NCBI GenBank assembly: GCA_003023695.1
Contig: PXYW01000004.1
Location: 14,613 to 78,612 of the forward strand
DNA from: Sulfobacillus benefaciens
GTDB taxonomy: Bacteria > Bacillota > Sulfobacillia > Sulfobacillales > Sulfobacillaceae
Reading direction: 5' to 3'
Length of the DNA stretch: 64,000 bases
This document shows, piece by piece, positions 8,156 to 16,292 of this stretch (position 1 is its first letter; every line of letters begins with the position of its first letter). The translations under genes and the position numbers were made by a program. Below the pieces are notes generated by a model. It had not been told where the DNA came from. It made no database searches and saw nothing but the letters and a program-made list of their open reading frames with translations.

Positions 8156-9292
8156 TTGAGTGCTATTGCGGAAACCTGGTTCCTCGACATCATCCATGGA
8201 GTATTATTGGCAGGATTGCTGGTAGGCATTTGGGAATGGGCGGACCTAGTAGTTGTAGGCTGGAACCAACGGCTGTCGCGGTGGGTAGCTGCTATAGGAT
8301 CTCCCCTAGTTTTGCTGGTGCTCACCCGTTGGGGAGATTTTACCGTTCCCTATGGCATCTATGTGCTGGTCCTGCTGGCCATGTGGTATCTATTTTCCGA
8401 ACGCCGGTGGTCCTTCCTAGGCAGCCTGGGTGTGCTTTTGGCCATGATTGTCACTACAGTGTCAGTTCACGGCTGGTCTCGTCACACGGATCTTGACATA
8501 TTTCTGATGCTTCTGGCCATGGGAGTATTAGCACGGTTTGCCAATTATCGTCCCGTCCTAGTATACACTGGCACGGCAATCGTATTGGTTACCACTATGA
8601 TGTTCAACAGCAATGGCGTCTCCGACCTCATTGTCACCATCACCGGCGCGGTCTTGCTGGCTGGATACCTTTTGGGCCGTTCCCGGCGATCGCTACTCTG
8701 GGCACTCGATGTAGACCGCGCTAACCACGACGCTCTAACCGGAGCCCTTACGCGATATGGATTCGCAAGATGGTGCGAAAAGACATTTCACGGCAATATT
8801 CCAAGTGGCCTCGTAATAGTCTTGGATCTTGACGACTTCAAGTCCGTGAACGATACCTGGGGCCATGTAGCAGGTGACGACATTCTACGGCAGTTTGTCC
8901 AACGAGTATCCGAAGAATGTCGAGAACAAGACGCGCTGGTAAGATCAGGCGGCGACGAATTCATTGTCTGCATACCAGGCACTTTTGATGAGTCCAAGGC
9001 CCGCAGTCTGGCCGAACGCTTGCACCACGCAGCAACCGTCGCGCCTTACCAATTATCGGTGGGTCCTTTGCAACTGGGCGTCTCAATGGGGTATGCCATA
9101 GGCCCTCTCTCCGATGCCACTACGACACTGGCCGACCAAGCCCTTCTGGTAGCTAAACGGAAGGGGAAAAACCAGGTTGTTCAGGCGTCAACAAACGGGT
9201 TTGCACCGCTCGAGGTCTCTCATGGGCCGCTGCGTGCCGAGCTCGGCTGGTTAACCGATGCCGTCCGTGGATTATGGGCCGAGTGGCCATAG
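8156..9292 (+). CDS. Membrane-bound GGDEF diguanylate cyclase
   Basis: Residues 1 to about 175 hold five or six hydrophobic helices; residues about 185-345 are a GGDEF domain. The catalytic signature GGDEF is intact (SGGDEFIVC), the substrate segment LDLDDFKSVNDTWGH is present, and an RxxD inhibitory site (REQD) lies five residues before GGDEF, so it should make c-di-GMP and be product-inhibited. The start is TTG at 8156 with GGGTGG upstream. The domain ends near KRKGKNQVV; 40 more residues run into a stop at 9292, where a PAS-coding frame has already begun in another phase. A c-di-GMP riboswitch at the right end of the window shows that this cell uses the signal. Confidence 0.9.
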   Translation: MSAIAETWFLDIIHGVLLAGLLVGIWEWADLVVVGWNQRLSRWVAAIGSPLVLLVLTRWGDFTVPYGIYVLVLLAMWYLFSERRWSFLGSLGVLLAMIVTTVSVHGWSRHTDLDIFLMLLAMGVLARFANYRPVLVYTGTAIVLVTTMMFNSNGVSDLIVTITGAVLLAGYLLGRSRRSLLWALDVDRANHDALTGALTRYGFARWCEKTFHGNIPSGLVIVLDLDDFKSVNDTWGHVAGDDILRQFVQRVSEECREQDALVRSGGDEFIVCIPGTFDESKARSLAERLHHAATVAPYQLSVGPLQLGVSMGYAIGPLSDATTTLADQALLVAKRKGKNQVVQASTNGFAPLEVSHGPLRAELGWLTDAVRGLWAEWP

Positions 9293-9648
9293 CAGCGGTA
9301 CTCACCAATACCGAAGGCATCATCCTTGAGGTAAACCCAGCCTATGAGCGCGTGACTGGCCGATGTCGGGGCGAATTAGTCGGACAAAAGCCCGGAATCA
9401 ACAGCGCAGGCACTACCGTGCGGCCGACCTATGAAGACCTCTGGAATACATTGCAACAGGGGCAAGTATGGGAAGGAGCGTTGGAAAATAGGCGCCCCGA
9501 CGGAAGTTTTTGGTGGGCCCATGAACTGATTATTCCCATCCGTTTAGGAGAGCGTGTTGCGGGATATTGGGCCATGATTGCAGAGGACTCGGAGTCCACG
9601 GCAAGGACTCTCCCCGATACTGCCGAGAAAACCTCACAAACTCTCTAA
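9274..9648 (+). CDS. Stand-alone PAS domain protein, possibly frameshifted from the GGDEF gene
   Basis: 124 residues almost wholly made of a PAS domain: AAVLTNTEGIILEVNPAYERVTGRCRGELVGQKP, then WEGALENRRPDGSFWWAHELIIPI and AGYWAMIAEDS. No output domain follows. It starts 19 bases inside the end of the GGDEF gene in a different phase, with no good ribosome site before ATG 9274, so it may be translated by coupling, or the two may be one ancestral GGDEF-PAS protein broken by an indel near 9270-9292. Ligand unknown. Confidence 0.65.
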   Translation: MGRVAIAAVLTNTEGIILEVNPAYERVTGRCRGELVGQKPGINSAGTTVRPTYEDLWNTLQQGQVWEGALENRRPDGSFWWAHELIIPIRLGERVAGYWAMIAEDSESTARTLPDTAEKTSQTL

Positions 9649-9675
9649 CTGCAGTTTTGCAGGCCACCGAAGCAT

Positions 9676-10920
9676 TTAGCCCAAATCTCGTGTTTGTCCC
9701 GTGCCCCACGCCAACGTTTTAGTCGTGGTCAAAGCATCCAACCCCATCGGCCCTCGTGCATGAAGTTTTTGCGTACTAATGCCCACTTCAGCACCCAAAC
9801 CAAACTGAAATCCATCGGTAAATCGAGTCGACGCGTTCCAATAGACGACTGCGGCATCCACTCGATCCATAAACTCCCGACCGACAGAATATGAATCGGT
9901 CACTATTGCTTCAGAGTGAGACGTACCGTATTGAGCAATATGTTCACAAGCTTCTCCCAGACCCGATACCACACGCGCTGCAATGTCCAAGCTCAAGTAT
10001 TCGTTGGCCCAGTCTTCTTCTGTTGCCTCCTTTGCCTCCGGCACAAGGGAGCACACAACCTGATCCCCATGCCATACGACGCCATCATCCGCCAAGGATT
10101 GCTTTGCTTTGGCAAGAAACTGCGCCGCAATCGCCTCATGAATCAGCACAGTTTCCAAGGCATTGCAAACCGCGGGATTGCCTACCTTGCCATCACGCAA
10201 AATGCGCACCGCCATGTCGAGATCGGCATCTTCATGCACATAGAGGTGGCAGTTGCCAACCCCGGTTTCGATTACAGGCACAGTGGCTTCTCTAACCACC
10301 GTCTGAATTAGCCCGGCGCCACCACGGGGAATTAACAGGTCCAATCCCTCAAGATGCATCAGGTCCACAGCATATTGCCGATCGGGATTCTCAATCAACT
10401 GAACGGCATCCTCAGGCAAACCTACTCGAGTGAGTGCATATCGCCATAAGGCAGCTAACATGCGGTTGGTTTCCAGAGCCTCATGGCCGCCTCTCAAAAT
10501 GAGGGCATTGCCGCTTTTGATGGTAAGTCCAGCAGCTTCTATCGTCACTCCAGGGCGGCTTTCATAAATAAGGCCAATAACGCCTAGGGGGACCCGAATA
10601 GTCTCCAACCGCAATCCGTTGTTTAATTGCCAACGGCCAGTGCCCTTGCCCAAGGGATCAGCCAAATCGCGAACCACACGAAGTCCGTCACCCAAGTTGG
10701 CAATCTTATGCTCATCGAGCATGAGCCGTTTAAGGAGAGGTCCTTTTAGCCCCGATGCTGCTGCTTTTTCCACTTCATCACGGTTAACTTTCAAAATTTC
10801 CTCAGATCGATGCTGCAGCAAATGCTCCATTTCTGACAACGCCCGATTGCGTTGATCGCCCGAGGCCATTGCCAGGATTTTTTGTGCAGTACGACCCCGC
10901 TCCAGCATTTGATTAAGCAC
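9676..10920 (-). CDS. proA: Glutamate-5-semialdehyde dehydrogenase (gamma-glutamyl phosphate reductase)
   Basis: 414 residues, full length, aldehyde dehydrogenase superfamily; catalyses the NADPH reduction of glutamyl 5-phosphate, the second step of proline synthesis. Motifs: PLGVIGLIYESRPGVT, GNALILRGGHEALETN, PRGGAGLIQTVV, the catalytic Cys in GNPAVCNALETVLIH, and RFTDGFQFGLGAEVGISTQKLHARGPMGL near the C-terminus. The start ATG overlaps the end of proB by 8 bases, so the two are translationally coupled. Both lie under the T-box leader at 11725-11950. Confidence 0.97.
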   Translation of the reverse strand: MLNQMLERGRTAQKILAMASGDQRNRALSEMEHLLQHRSEEILKVNRDEVEKAAASGLKGPLLKRLMLDEHKIANLGDGLRVVRDLADPLGKGTGRWQLNNGLRLETIRVPLGVIGLIYESRPGVTIEAAGLTIKSGNALILRGGHEALETNRMLAALWRYALTRVGLPEDAVQLIENPDRQYAVDLMHLEGLDLLIPRGGAGLIQTVVREATVPVIETGVGNCHLYVHEDADLDMAVRILRDGKVGNPAVCNALETVLIHEAIAAQFLAKAKQSLADDGVVWHGDQVVCSLVPEAKEATEEDWANEYLSLDIAARVVSGLGEACEHIAQYGTSHSEAIVTDSYSVGREFMDRVDAAVVYWNASTRFTDGFQFGLGAEVGISTQKLHARGPMGLDALTTTKTLAWGTGQTRDLG

Positions 10921-11692
10921 GAATCATTCCCCTTTTCGCTAAGAATCGCGTGCCGCCCTGCCAAGCTTTAATCCCTTCGATCTTGTCCAACACGTCGGGT
11001 TCTTGACTTGCAGCCAAAACCATGCTTATGCCCGCTTCCTGGGCAATCCGAGCCGCCTCCAATTTGGTGGCCATTCCTCCGGTGCCTAGTCCTCCACGCT
11101 CTTCGGAACCAAATTTCTGCATGTCCTCAGCAGTTACCCAGGGCACCGATTCAATTCGGTGGGCCATGGGATTCTTCTTGGGATTTTCCGTATAAAGGCC
11201 GTCAATGTCAGACAAAATCACTAATCGGTGCGCCTCCATTAATACAGCCACTCGCGCTGCCAACGTGTCATTGTCTCCAATGCGAATTTCTGCATCGGTC
11301 ACCGTGTCATTTTCATTAATCACGGGAATCGCACCCCAGCTTAATACGCGTTCCAGTGTGCTGCGGGAAGCCTGTCGGCGGTCGTGGTCCTCCAGATCTT
11401 GGCGGGTAAGCAATACCTGTCCCACGACTATAGGATGCAGAGCGCGTTGATAGGCTTCCATCAGACGCGCCTGCCCAATGGCCGCCAACGCCTGCTTATC
11501 AGTAACATCTTGGGGAGTTTTGCCCACGGCCCCCACGCCCGCCCCTACAGCACCGGAGGTTACCACTAATATTTCATGTCCGCGTGACAGCAAGATGCGT
11601 AGTTGCGAAACAAACCGATCTATTTTTTCCTGACTTAGCCGAGCATCGACGTCACAAACGCTCGAAGTGCCAATTTTGATAACCCAACGCAT
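10913..11692 (-). CDS. proB: Glutamate 5-kinase, short form without PUA domain
   Basis: 259 residues of amino-acid kinase fold: WVIKIGTSSVCD, VTSGAVGAGVG, PVINENDTV, DNDTLAARVA, LSDIDGLYTENP and GTGGMATKLEAARIA. It phosphorylates glutamate to start proline synthesis. The C-terminal PUA domain of the E. coli-type enzyme (about 100 residues) is absent; kinase-only forms are known in other bacteria. The ATG at 11692 follows the T-box terminator by about 30 bases, with GGGGGGA upstream. Expected to respond to uncharged tRNA-Pro rather than only to feedback. Confidence 0.95.
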   Translation of the reverse strand: MRWVIKIGTSSVCDVDARLSQEKIDRFVSQLRILLSRGHEILVVTSGAVGAGVGAVGKTPQDVTDKQALAAIGQARLMEAYQRALHPIVVGQVLLTRQDLEDHDRRQASRSTLERVLSWGAIPVINENDTVTDAEIRIGDNDTLAARVAVLMEAHRLVILSDIDGLYTENPKKNPMAHRIESVPWVTAEDMQKFGSEERGGLGTGGMATKLEAARIAQEAGISMVLAASQEPDVLDKIEGIKAWQGGTRFLAKRGMIRA

Positions 11693-11724
11693 TGGTAGGA
11701 TCCCCCCGAGACAAGCGATTCATC

Positions 11725-11950
11725 AAAAAAAGTCGCCCTCAATTGAGGACGACTAACCGCGGTACCACCCCAGTTGCTGAAAAACAGCCCCTTGACCCTC
11801 GATATCGGGAGGTCCCGGTTGACTCTTCATCAACGGCTCCAAAGCGGGGCAACGAAGAGCATGGCTGGGCTTTCACCACTCCCCAACTCGCTATGGCTAT
11901 GCTGAGTTTCGTCGCTTCTCTTTCATCGCGCAATCCCTTATCTAATTAAA
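11725..11950 (-). ncRNA. T-box riboswitch leader of proBA (proline type)
   Basis: On the minus strand the conserved T-box sequence GGGTGGTACCGCG is at 11758-11770, followed by a terminator stem (GTCGTCCTC / GAGGGCGAC) and a run of seven Ts at 11725-11731. Upstream lie a GATGA element and an apical GGTGAAAGCC segment, as in Stem I. The strand returning to the base holds CCCC at 11846-11849 in a likely specifier loop, so CCC or CCG (proline) codons are the probable specifiers, which agrees with the downstream genes. Uncharged tRNA-Pro would favour the antiterminator. Confidence 0.9.
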
Positions 11951-11954
11951 ATAC

Positions 11955-11984
11955 AATCTAACTGACCCACCGCGGTTTTGTCAA
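11955..11984 (-). promoter_or_regulatory. Promoter of the T-box-proBA unit
   Basis: Minus strand TTGACA (11979-11984), an 18-base spacer, TAGATT (11955-11960). It lies just upstream of the T-box Stem I and just downstream of the glpC stop. Confidence 0.65.
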
Positions 11985-11996
11985 TGGTGGCTTTGG

Positions 11997-13139
11997 CTAG
12001 CCCGGGTTAAGTTTCTTATAGAGCCACAACGCCGGATGAAGCGCGGGAACGTCTGTATATTGATGCAAATGAAGCGCACATGTACCGCTATCCACCAGCA
12101 TTGACTCGGGTTCAGGGACAAGATCTAGTTCATCCAGCGCTGCCTTGGCTGATTTTCCCAAAGCTTGTGCCGCATCTTCGTGTTCAGCCTTAAATGCATA
12201 TGAGCCTGCAGCTCCGCAACAAGCAATGCCCAGCGGCACTGGCATTGCACTAGTCAATGCCACCAACTGCTCCATCGATCCTTCTCCTTGAGCCACCTTG
12301 CCACGACATGTGGTATGCACCAAGACTTTTCGATCCTTTTCAGATAATCTTTGCCAAAATTGCTGGGGAGCGTGGGATACAATCCAGTCGGTCCATGGCA
12401 TAATTACTGCGGCCGGGCTGTTAAGTCCCAGGTATCGCGGCCATTCATCACGGATGGTACCATCACAGGTGGCATTGAGAGTCAATAGCGTAGAAACCGG
12501 GGTACGCTTTAGCGCATCATACGTGCTGGAAGCAATGTCTTTCGCATCTTTCAGCCGTCCGCTGGCATATGCCGCCGCTCCACAACAATGAGCCTCTTCA
12601 GGCACCAGTTGAACCCTGTACCCCAGCTGATGGAGGATCCACACCGCAGCCTGCACGGTCTCGCCGCCATAGTCGCGATTGAAACAGTCAACAAAAAGCC
12701 CTATGTCCGGGACACTTGGCCGTGGGGAAAAAGAGAGCGGGCTTTTTGGGGGATAATCCGCATTCCCCGAGAGTCGTACGGCTTTGGCGAAAATTCGCGG
12801 GACCTTATCAGGTCCGATAGGCAATCGCCCAATCCAATGGGGATGCGCCAGAGCAAAGTCACGCAGTCGCGCCACTTTTGATCGATGGTGCCGATGACGA
12901 TCCTTATGTTGAGCAATAAGATGCGCCACTGGAACTTGCGCGGGACAGGCTTCTTCGCAAAGTTGGCAAAATGTGCAGTCGTCCACCGATGGATCTGTTT
13001 CCTGAAGGTCGTCGGCTACTGCACTTCGCCACCACTCTGGACCTAATGCCTTGGGTCCGGAAAATGCAGAGTCCACCCGGACAATTGGGCACGCGGCAAT
13101 ACATAATGAGCATTTAAGACACGCATCATCATTTAGCAA
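11997..13139 (-). CDS. glpC: Anaerobic glycerol-3-phosphate dehydrogenase, iron-sulfur subunit C
   Basis: 380 residues. Two ferredoxin-type 4Fe-4S motifs at the N-terminus (CLKCSLCIAACP and CTFCQLCEEACP) and two CCG-type cysteine-rich domains (HCCGAAAYASG near residue 185 and ACCGAAGSYAF near residue 310), the layout of GlpC and related heterodisulfide-reductase-like subunits. It passes electrons from the GlpAB flavoprotein to the membrane quinone pool. The first ATG overlaps the end of glpB by 11 bases. About 380 residues is slightly short of E. coli GlpC (396), which is within range. Confidence 0.92.
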   Translation of the reverse strand: MLNDDACLKCSLCIAACPIVRVDSAFSGPKALGPEWWRSAVADDLQETDPSVDDCTFCQLCEEACPAQVPVAHLIAQHKDRHRHHRSKVARLRDFALAHPHWIGRLPIGPDKVPRIFAKAVRLSGNADYPPKSPLSFSPRPSVPDIGLFVDCFNRDYGGETVQAAVWILHQLGYRVQLVPEEAHCCGAAAYASGRLKDAKDIASSTYDALKRTPVSTLLTLNATCDGTIRDEWPRYLGLNSPAAVIMPWTDWIVSHAPQQFWQRLSEKDRKVLVHTTCRGKVAQGEGSMEQLVALTSAMPVPLGIACCGAAGSYAFKAEHEDAAQALGKSAKAALDELDLVPEPESMLVDSGTCALHLHQYTDVPALHPALWLYKKLNPG

Positions 13140-14271
13140 GGCTGACCTCCTGCTGCAAGGAATACCACCACTTCAAGACCGAAGCCAAAGTTTGCCCTGC
13201 CCCCCCATGAACGTCACCGTTCCAATTCCCTGAGGATCGGCCCACCACATCATAACTCGAGGAATCTCCGCCAATGGACAGCACTGGCAAGTCTTCGGGA
13301 TTACCACTCCACAAGACCGCCTCCCCGGTCGCCGTGTTCACCACCGTGTGGTCCCAATTTACTCGCAATCCTCCGCCCAATACGCCGCCGGTGGCCAACA
13401 CCGTCCTCCCTGCTAGCATTCTGCCATCAGCGAGCTTAACCCCATCGTTATTAACAAGGATGACTTCCCCGGTGAGCAAGCGTACTCCCTGGCGCACCAA
13501 AAACCTTTGCCATCGTTCTTGGATCCGGATGCCTCCCAAAGCGGGGGCCACCAGTGGGATTTCCTTGACGGTCCGTCCTAACGCCAAACTTAGGCGATTT
13601 AAGATCTTTTCAGTGCCACGGATCCCTATGACTTGGGGCAAAAGCAATGGGTACTGCGCATTCGTGCCCACGGCTGCTTCATCTAAATCGTGCTCGAGCC
13701 AAGCCATCCCGACTTCCGTGTCAAAGAATCCCGCCCAATGCAAGGCGGTCCAACGCGGAGACCAACTGGGCGGCGCTGGACGATACCTAATCTCGGCCTC
13801 AAGTCCACTGCTCAATTGATACCTGGCGGCCCAACTTTCTAAATCCAAATCCACAATGCCATGCCAGGATACTACCGTAACTGGCTCCGGTACTGGGCAG
13901 GCATATTGCCAGCCCGGTACCACATAACGTGGATACAGCACACCCGTGACCGTCGGGCTTAAGAGATTTGCCCCCATCGCATCCACTTGGGTCTCTACCC
14001 CAATGCTCGCCAATATCTGCCGCCAGGTATCCCAACCGGACAGCCATTGATCATAGGAAAGATACCGCGAAAGAAGGTCACGGTGGTCACCAGGATGAGC
14101 AACGGGCCTTAACTGTTGATCCACACTGTAAAAATCTAAGGTTCCGCTCCATAACGGAAACGATCCCTGCCCATGGGCCACAATGGTGACATCATAGCCA
14201 GCCGATAGCAACAACGAGGCAGACAGCAACCCTGACGGGCCTTTGCCCACCACCACCCACTCACGCCTCAT
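13129..14271 (-). CDS. glpB: Anaerobic glycerol-3-phosphate dehydrogenase subunit B
   Basis: 380 residues with an N-terminal FAD/NAD Rossmann motif (VVVGKGPSGLLSASLLLSAGYDVTIV) and a C-terminal second dinucleotide segment (LAGRTVLATGGVLGGGLRV). It is the flavin-binding partner in the GlpABC complex. The start is placed at ATG 14271 because this makes an ATGA overlap with the glpA stop and begins right before the Rossmann strand; a longer in-frame extension would run into glpA by over 50 bases. The stop overlaps the glpC start. Divergent in sequence, as GlpB usually is, but the context is decisive. Confidence 0.88.
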   Translation of the reverse strand: MRREWVVVGKGPSGLLSASLLLSAGYDVTIVAHGQGSFPLWSGTLDFYSVDQQLRPVAHPGDHRDLLSRYLSYDQWLSGWDTWRQILASIGVETQVDAMGANLLSPTVTGVLYPRYVVPGWQYACPVPEPVTVVSWHGIVDLDLESWAARYQLSSGLEAEIRYRPAPPSWSPRWTALHWAGFFDTEVGMAWLEHDLDEAAVGTNAQYPLLLPQVIGIRGTEKILNRLSLALGRTVKEIPLVAPALGGIRIQERWQRFLVRQGVRLLTGEVILVNNDGVKLADGRMLAGRTVLATGGVLGGGLRVNWDHTVVNTATGEAVLWSGNPEDLPVLSIGGDSSSYDVVGRSSGNWNGDVHGGAGQTLASVLKWWYSLQQEVSLAK

Positions 14272-15710
14272 TTTGTGGGCTCCCCCAATCCCTGAAACCG
14301 TATATTGCGTTGCAACAGCCACTCTACCGCATTGTCACCCCAGAGCGCCGATAACATGCCACGTTCTCGTTCGCTGCGAAAGTTGAGCAGTTCCTGGTCG
14401 CTTTGCTCAACTCCCACCCGAAGGCTTTGCCACGCCGCTACGCGATGGCCACAAAATGTTCCCTGACAGGGCCCCATGCCAAACCAGGTACGTGTCCGCA
14501 AATCTGAAAGCGAACCACCAGAATACTGTTGCAATTGCCTGGTTGACACCCTTTCGCATTCACATAAAAAGGGCTCAGCCAGACCACTGCTGTCAAAGGA
14601 CTCTAACCGAGGTGGCAATGGGTGACTCTGGGTTTGGCATGGCGTGGAATAGTGCAGGTATCCCGCCACCCTATCCGCCACTTGTTGCGCCATCAACCGA
14701 AACGTGGTCCATTTTCCTCCAATCACGGAAAATGCCCCTGATAAGGGATGCTCTACGACGACAAAATCTCGGCTGATGTCTCGGGTTGAAGCACTACCGC
14801 TTCCTGGTGCCCGATATAGCGGACGAACTCCGGTAAAAGCTCGCAACACCCGCCACTGCCCCATATCGGGAAACATTTCCTGACCTCGCTCCATCAACTC
14901 GATGACTTCTTGATAATCTGGCGGCGGGGCTTCGGGCAACGCGGTTTCCCGATCGGTGGTTCCCCAGATGCTGATGTGGTCATGAGGAACTAAAATATCG
15001 CCATCTCCGGGCATATCTAGCCGGTTAATGACTTGGGGTTGCTGACGATGGGAAAACAGCACCATGACGCCGCGCGACAGCGTTAACGGCAACGGGTCGC
15101 CCCATAGAGCTGCCACCTCTCCAGCCCAGGGCCCGGCAGCATTCACTACCGCATCCACCGCCAATTCTTGGGTTCCTTCGGCCGATTCGAGAATGACTTT
15201 GCGAATCTTGCCGTTTGCTTCAGCTGCACCAACCAATCGGGTATGAGTCAATACCCTGCCGCCACCCTCTTCAATCCCGCGGGCAAGTGCCTGCAACAAC
15301 GGATAGCCATTAATCACGCCATCGTTGACAGAAAACACCCGATTCCACCGAGAATTGAGCCCTTTCACCACGACACTCTCCGCCACCGGAATGTTCACCG
15401 CCCGACAACCTTGCTTCCATTGATCGATAAGGCGATCAGGCACTTCAGGGGGAGCAGCAAATAGCCCTCCGGTGTCCTCAATGTAGGGACCCGCGATGCG
15501 TCGCAAGCAAAGATTCTCGGCTTGACATTGGCCTGCCGCTACCGCATCAGTCAAGACATATCTTGCCCCACTGTGCAAGAGGCCATGAAAACGTCCAGAG
15601 GTCCCATGAGCCAAGTCTCCTTGATCCACCACTATCACGGCAACGCCTCGCAGCATGAGATCCCAGGCCACCCCAAGACCGGTTGCTCCTGCCCCCACCA
15701 CCACCACCAA
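14268..15710 (-). CDS. glpA: Glycerol-3-phosphate dehydrogenase subunit A (FAD)
   Basis: 480-residue FAD-dependent dehydrogenase that oxidises sn-glycerol 3-phosphate to dihydroxyacetone phosphate. Seen: VVVVGAGATGLGVAWDLMLRG (FAD fold), HGTSGRFHGLLHSGARYVLTD, NAAGPWAGEVA, a segment FSVIGGKWTTFRLMA, and a C-terminal BFD-like 2Fe-2S region with CECERV and GMGPCQGTFCGHRVA. Starts at TTG 15710: AGGGGAG lies 8 bases upstream and no in-frame ATG or GTG fits better. A promoter and a GC-rich terminator hairpin precede it, a layout expected for GlpP antitermination. It forms a tightly overlapped glpABC unit. Confidence 0.95.
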   Translation of the reverse strand: MVVVVGAGATGLGVAWDLMLRGVAVIVVDQGDLAHGTSGRFHGLLHSGARYVLTDAVAAGQCQAENLCLRRIAGPYIEDTGGLFAAPPEVPDRLIDQWKQGCRAVNIPVAESVVVKGLNSRWNRVFSVNDGVINGYPLLQALARGIEEGGGRVLTHTRLVGAAEANGKIRKVILESAEGTQELAVDAVVNAAGPWAGEVAALWGDPLPLTLSRGVMVLFSHRQQPQVINRLDMPGDGDILVPHDHISIWGTTDRETALPEAPPPDYQEVIELMERGQEMFPDMGQWRVLRAFTGVRPLYRAPGSGSASTRDISRDFVVVEHPLSGAFSVIGGKWTTFRLMAQQVADRVAGYLHYSTPCQTQSHPLPPRLESFDSSGLAEPFLCECERVSTRQLQQYSGGSLSDLRTRTWFGMGPCQGTFCGHRVAAWQSLRVGVEQSDQELLNFRSERERGMLSALWGDNAVEWLLQRNIRFQGLGEPTK

Positions 15711-15732
15711 GGCAACATCTCCCCTTCACGAC

Positions 15733-15772
15733 AAAAGCCCGGGGCGCCCCTTAATAAAGGGACACTCCGGGC
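15733..15772 (-). terminator. Leader terminator of glpABC, likely GlpP target
   Basis: On the minus strand GCCCGG...GTCCC pairs with GGGGCGCCCCGGGC (15737-15772), followed by TTTTGT. It lies after the glpA promoter (15814-15843) and 23 bases before the TTG start, so it would stop transcription unless overcome. A glpP gene is in this window, so glycerol-3-phosphate-dependent antitermination is the natural reading. Confidence 0.65.
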
Positions 15773-15813
15773 TCTCCGTTTCTCAACCCGCAACCAGTTG
15801 TCGTCTATCGTGT

Positions 15814-15843
15814 ATTATACGACAAGCGTAATGACTCAAGCAA
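15814..15843 (-). promoter_or_regulatory. Promoter of glpABC
   Basis: Minus strand TTGCTT (15838-15843), an 18-base spacer, and a consensus TATAAT (15814-15819), downstream of the hydrogenase-like operon stop at 15852 and upstream of the leader hairpin. Confidence 0.6.
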
Positions 15844-15851
15844 ACAGGACT

Positions 15852-16280
15852 TCAACCAAGAGTCTTTCGCCAAAGCGCAATCTTCTGCAAGATGTCTTGT
15901 GGCTTTGGAGGACATCCCGAAATCACCAAGTCGGGGGTCCGCATCCCATCCACTCCGCCATGGCACGCGTACGCATCTTGAAACACTCCGCAACCCGCCG
16001 CGCAGTCGCCCAAAGCAATCAGCCACTTAGGTTCGGGAACCGCATCCCAATCCTGCACTAAAGGGCGTTTCATGGTGTCGGTCACGGGGCCGGTCACCAC
16101 CAAGCCGTCAGCGTGCCGCGGCGAAGCCACCACATCAATCCCGAAATGCTGCATATCATAAAAACCATTGCCAAGCGCTGTTAATTCTTGCTCACAACCA
16201 TTACAGCTTCCAGCATCCACGTGCCTTAGCTGCAGCGCTTTGATCGGCTTACCCACCAACTTCAACCCCTTTAACGCCAT
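15852..16280 (-). CDS. Hyf/NuoB-like iron-sulfur (small) subunit of a group 4 hydrogenase-related complex
   Basis: 142 residues, homologous to HycG/HyfI/EchC/NuoB. It carries the proximal 4Fe-4S ligands: C26 and C29 in AGSCNGCEQEL, C93 in GDCAAGCG and C123 in SGCPPKPQDIL. It sits between the catalytic-like large subunit and the electron donor in such complexes, on the cytoplasmic face. Last gene of the operon, 12 bases after the large subunit. All four cluster ligands are kept, although the large subunit lacks a nickel ligand. No HyfH/NuoI ferredoxin subunit is encoded beside it. Confidence 0.9.
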   Translation of the reverse strand: MALKGLKLVGKPIKALQLRHVDAGSCNGCEQELTALGNGFYDMQHFGIDVVASPRHADGLVVTGPVTDTMKRPLVQDWDAVPEPKWLIALGDCAAGCGVFQDAYACHGGVDGMRTPDLVISGCPPKPQDILQKIALWRKTLG

Positions 16281-16292
16281 AATTTTCCTGGC

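Noticed and set aside
9891-10311. Two plus-strand frames inside proA
   Set aside because: Complementary-frame shadows of a fully conserved gene.
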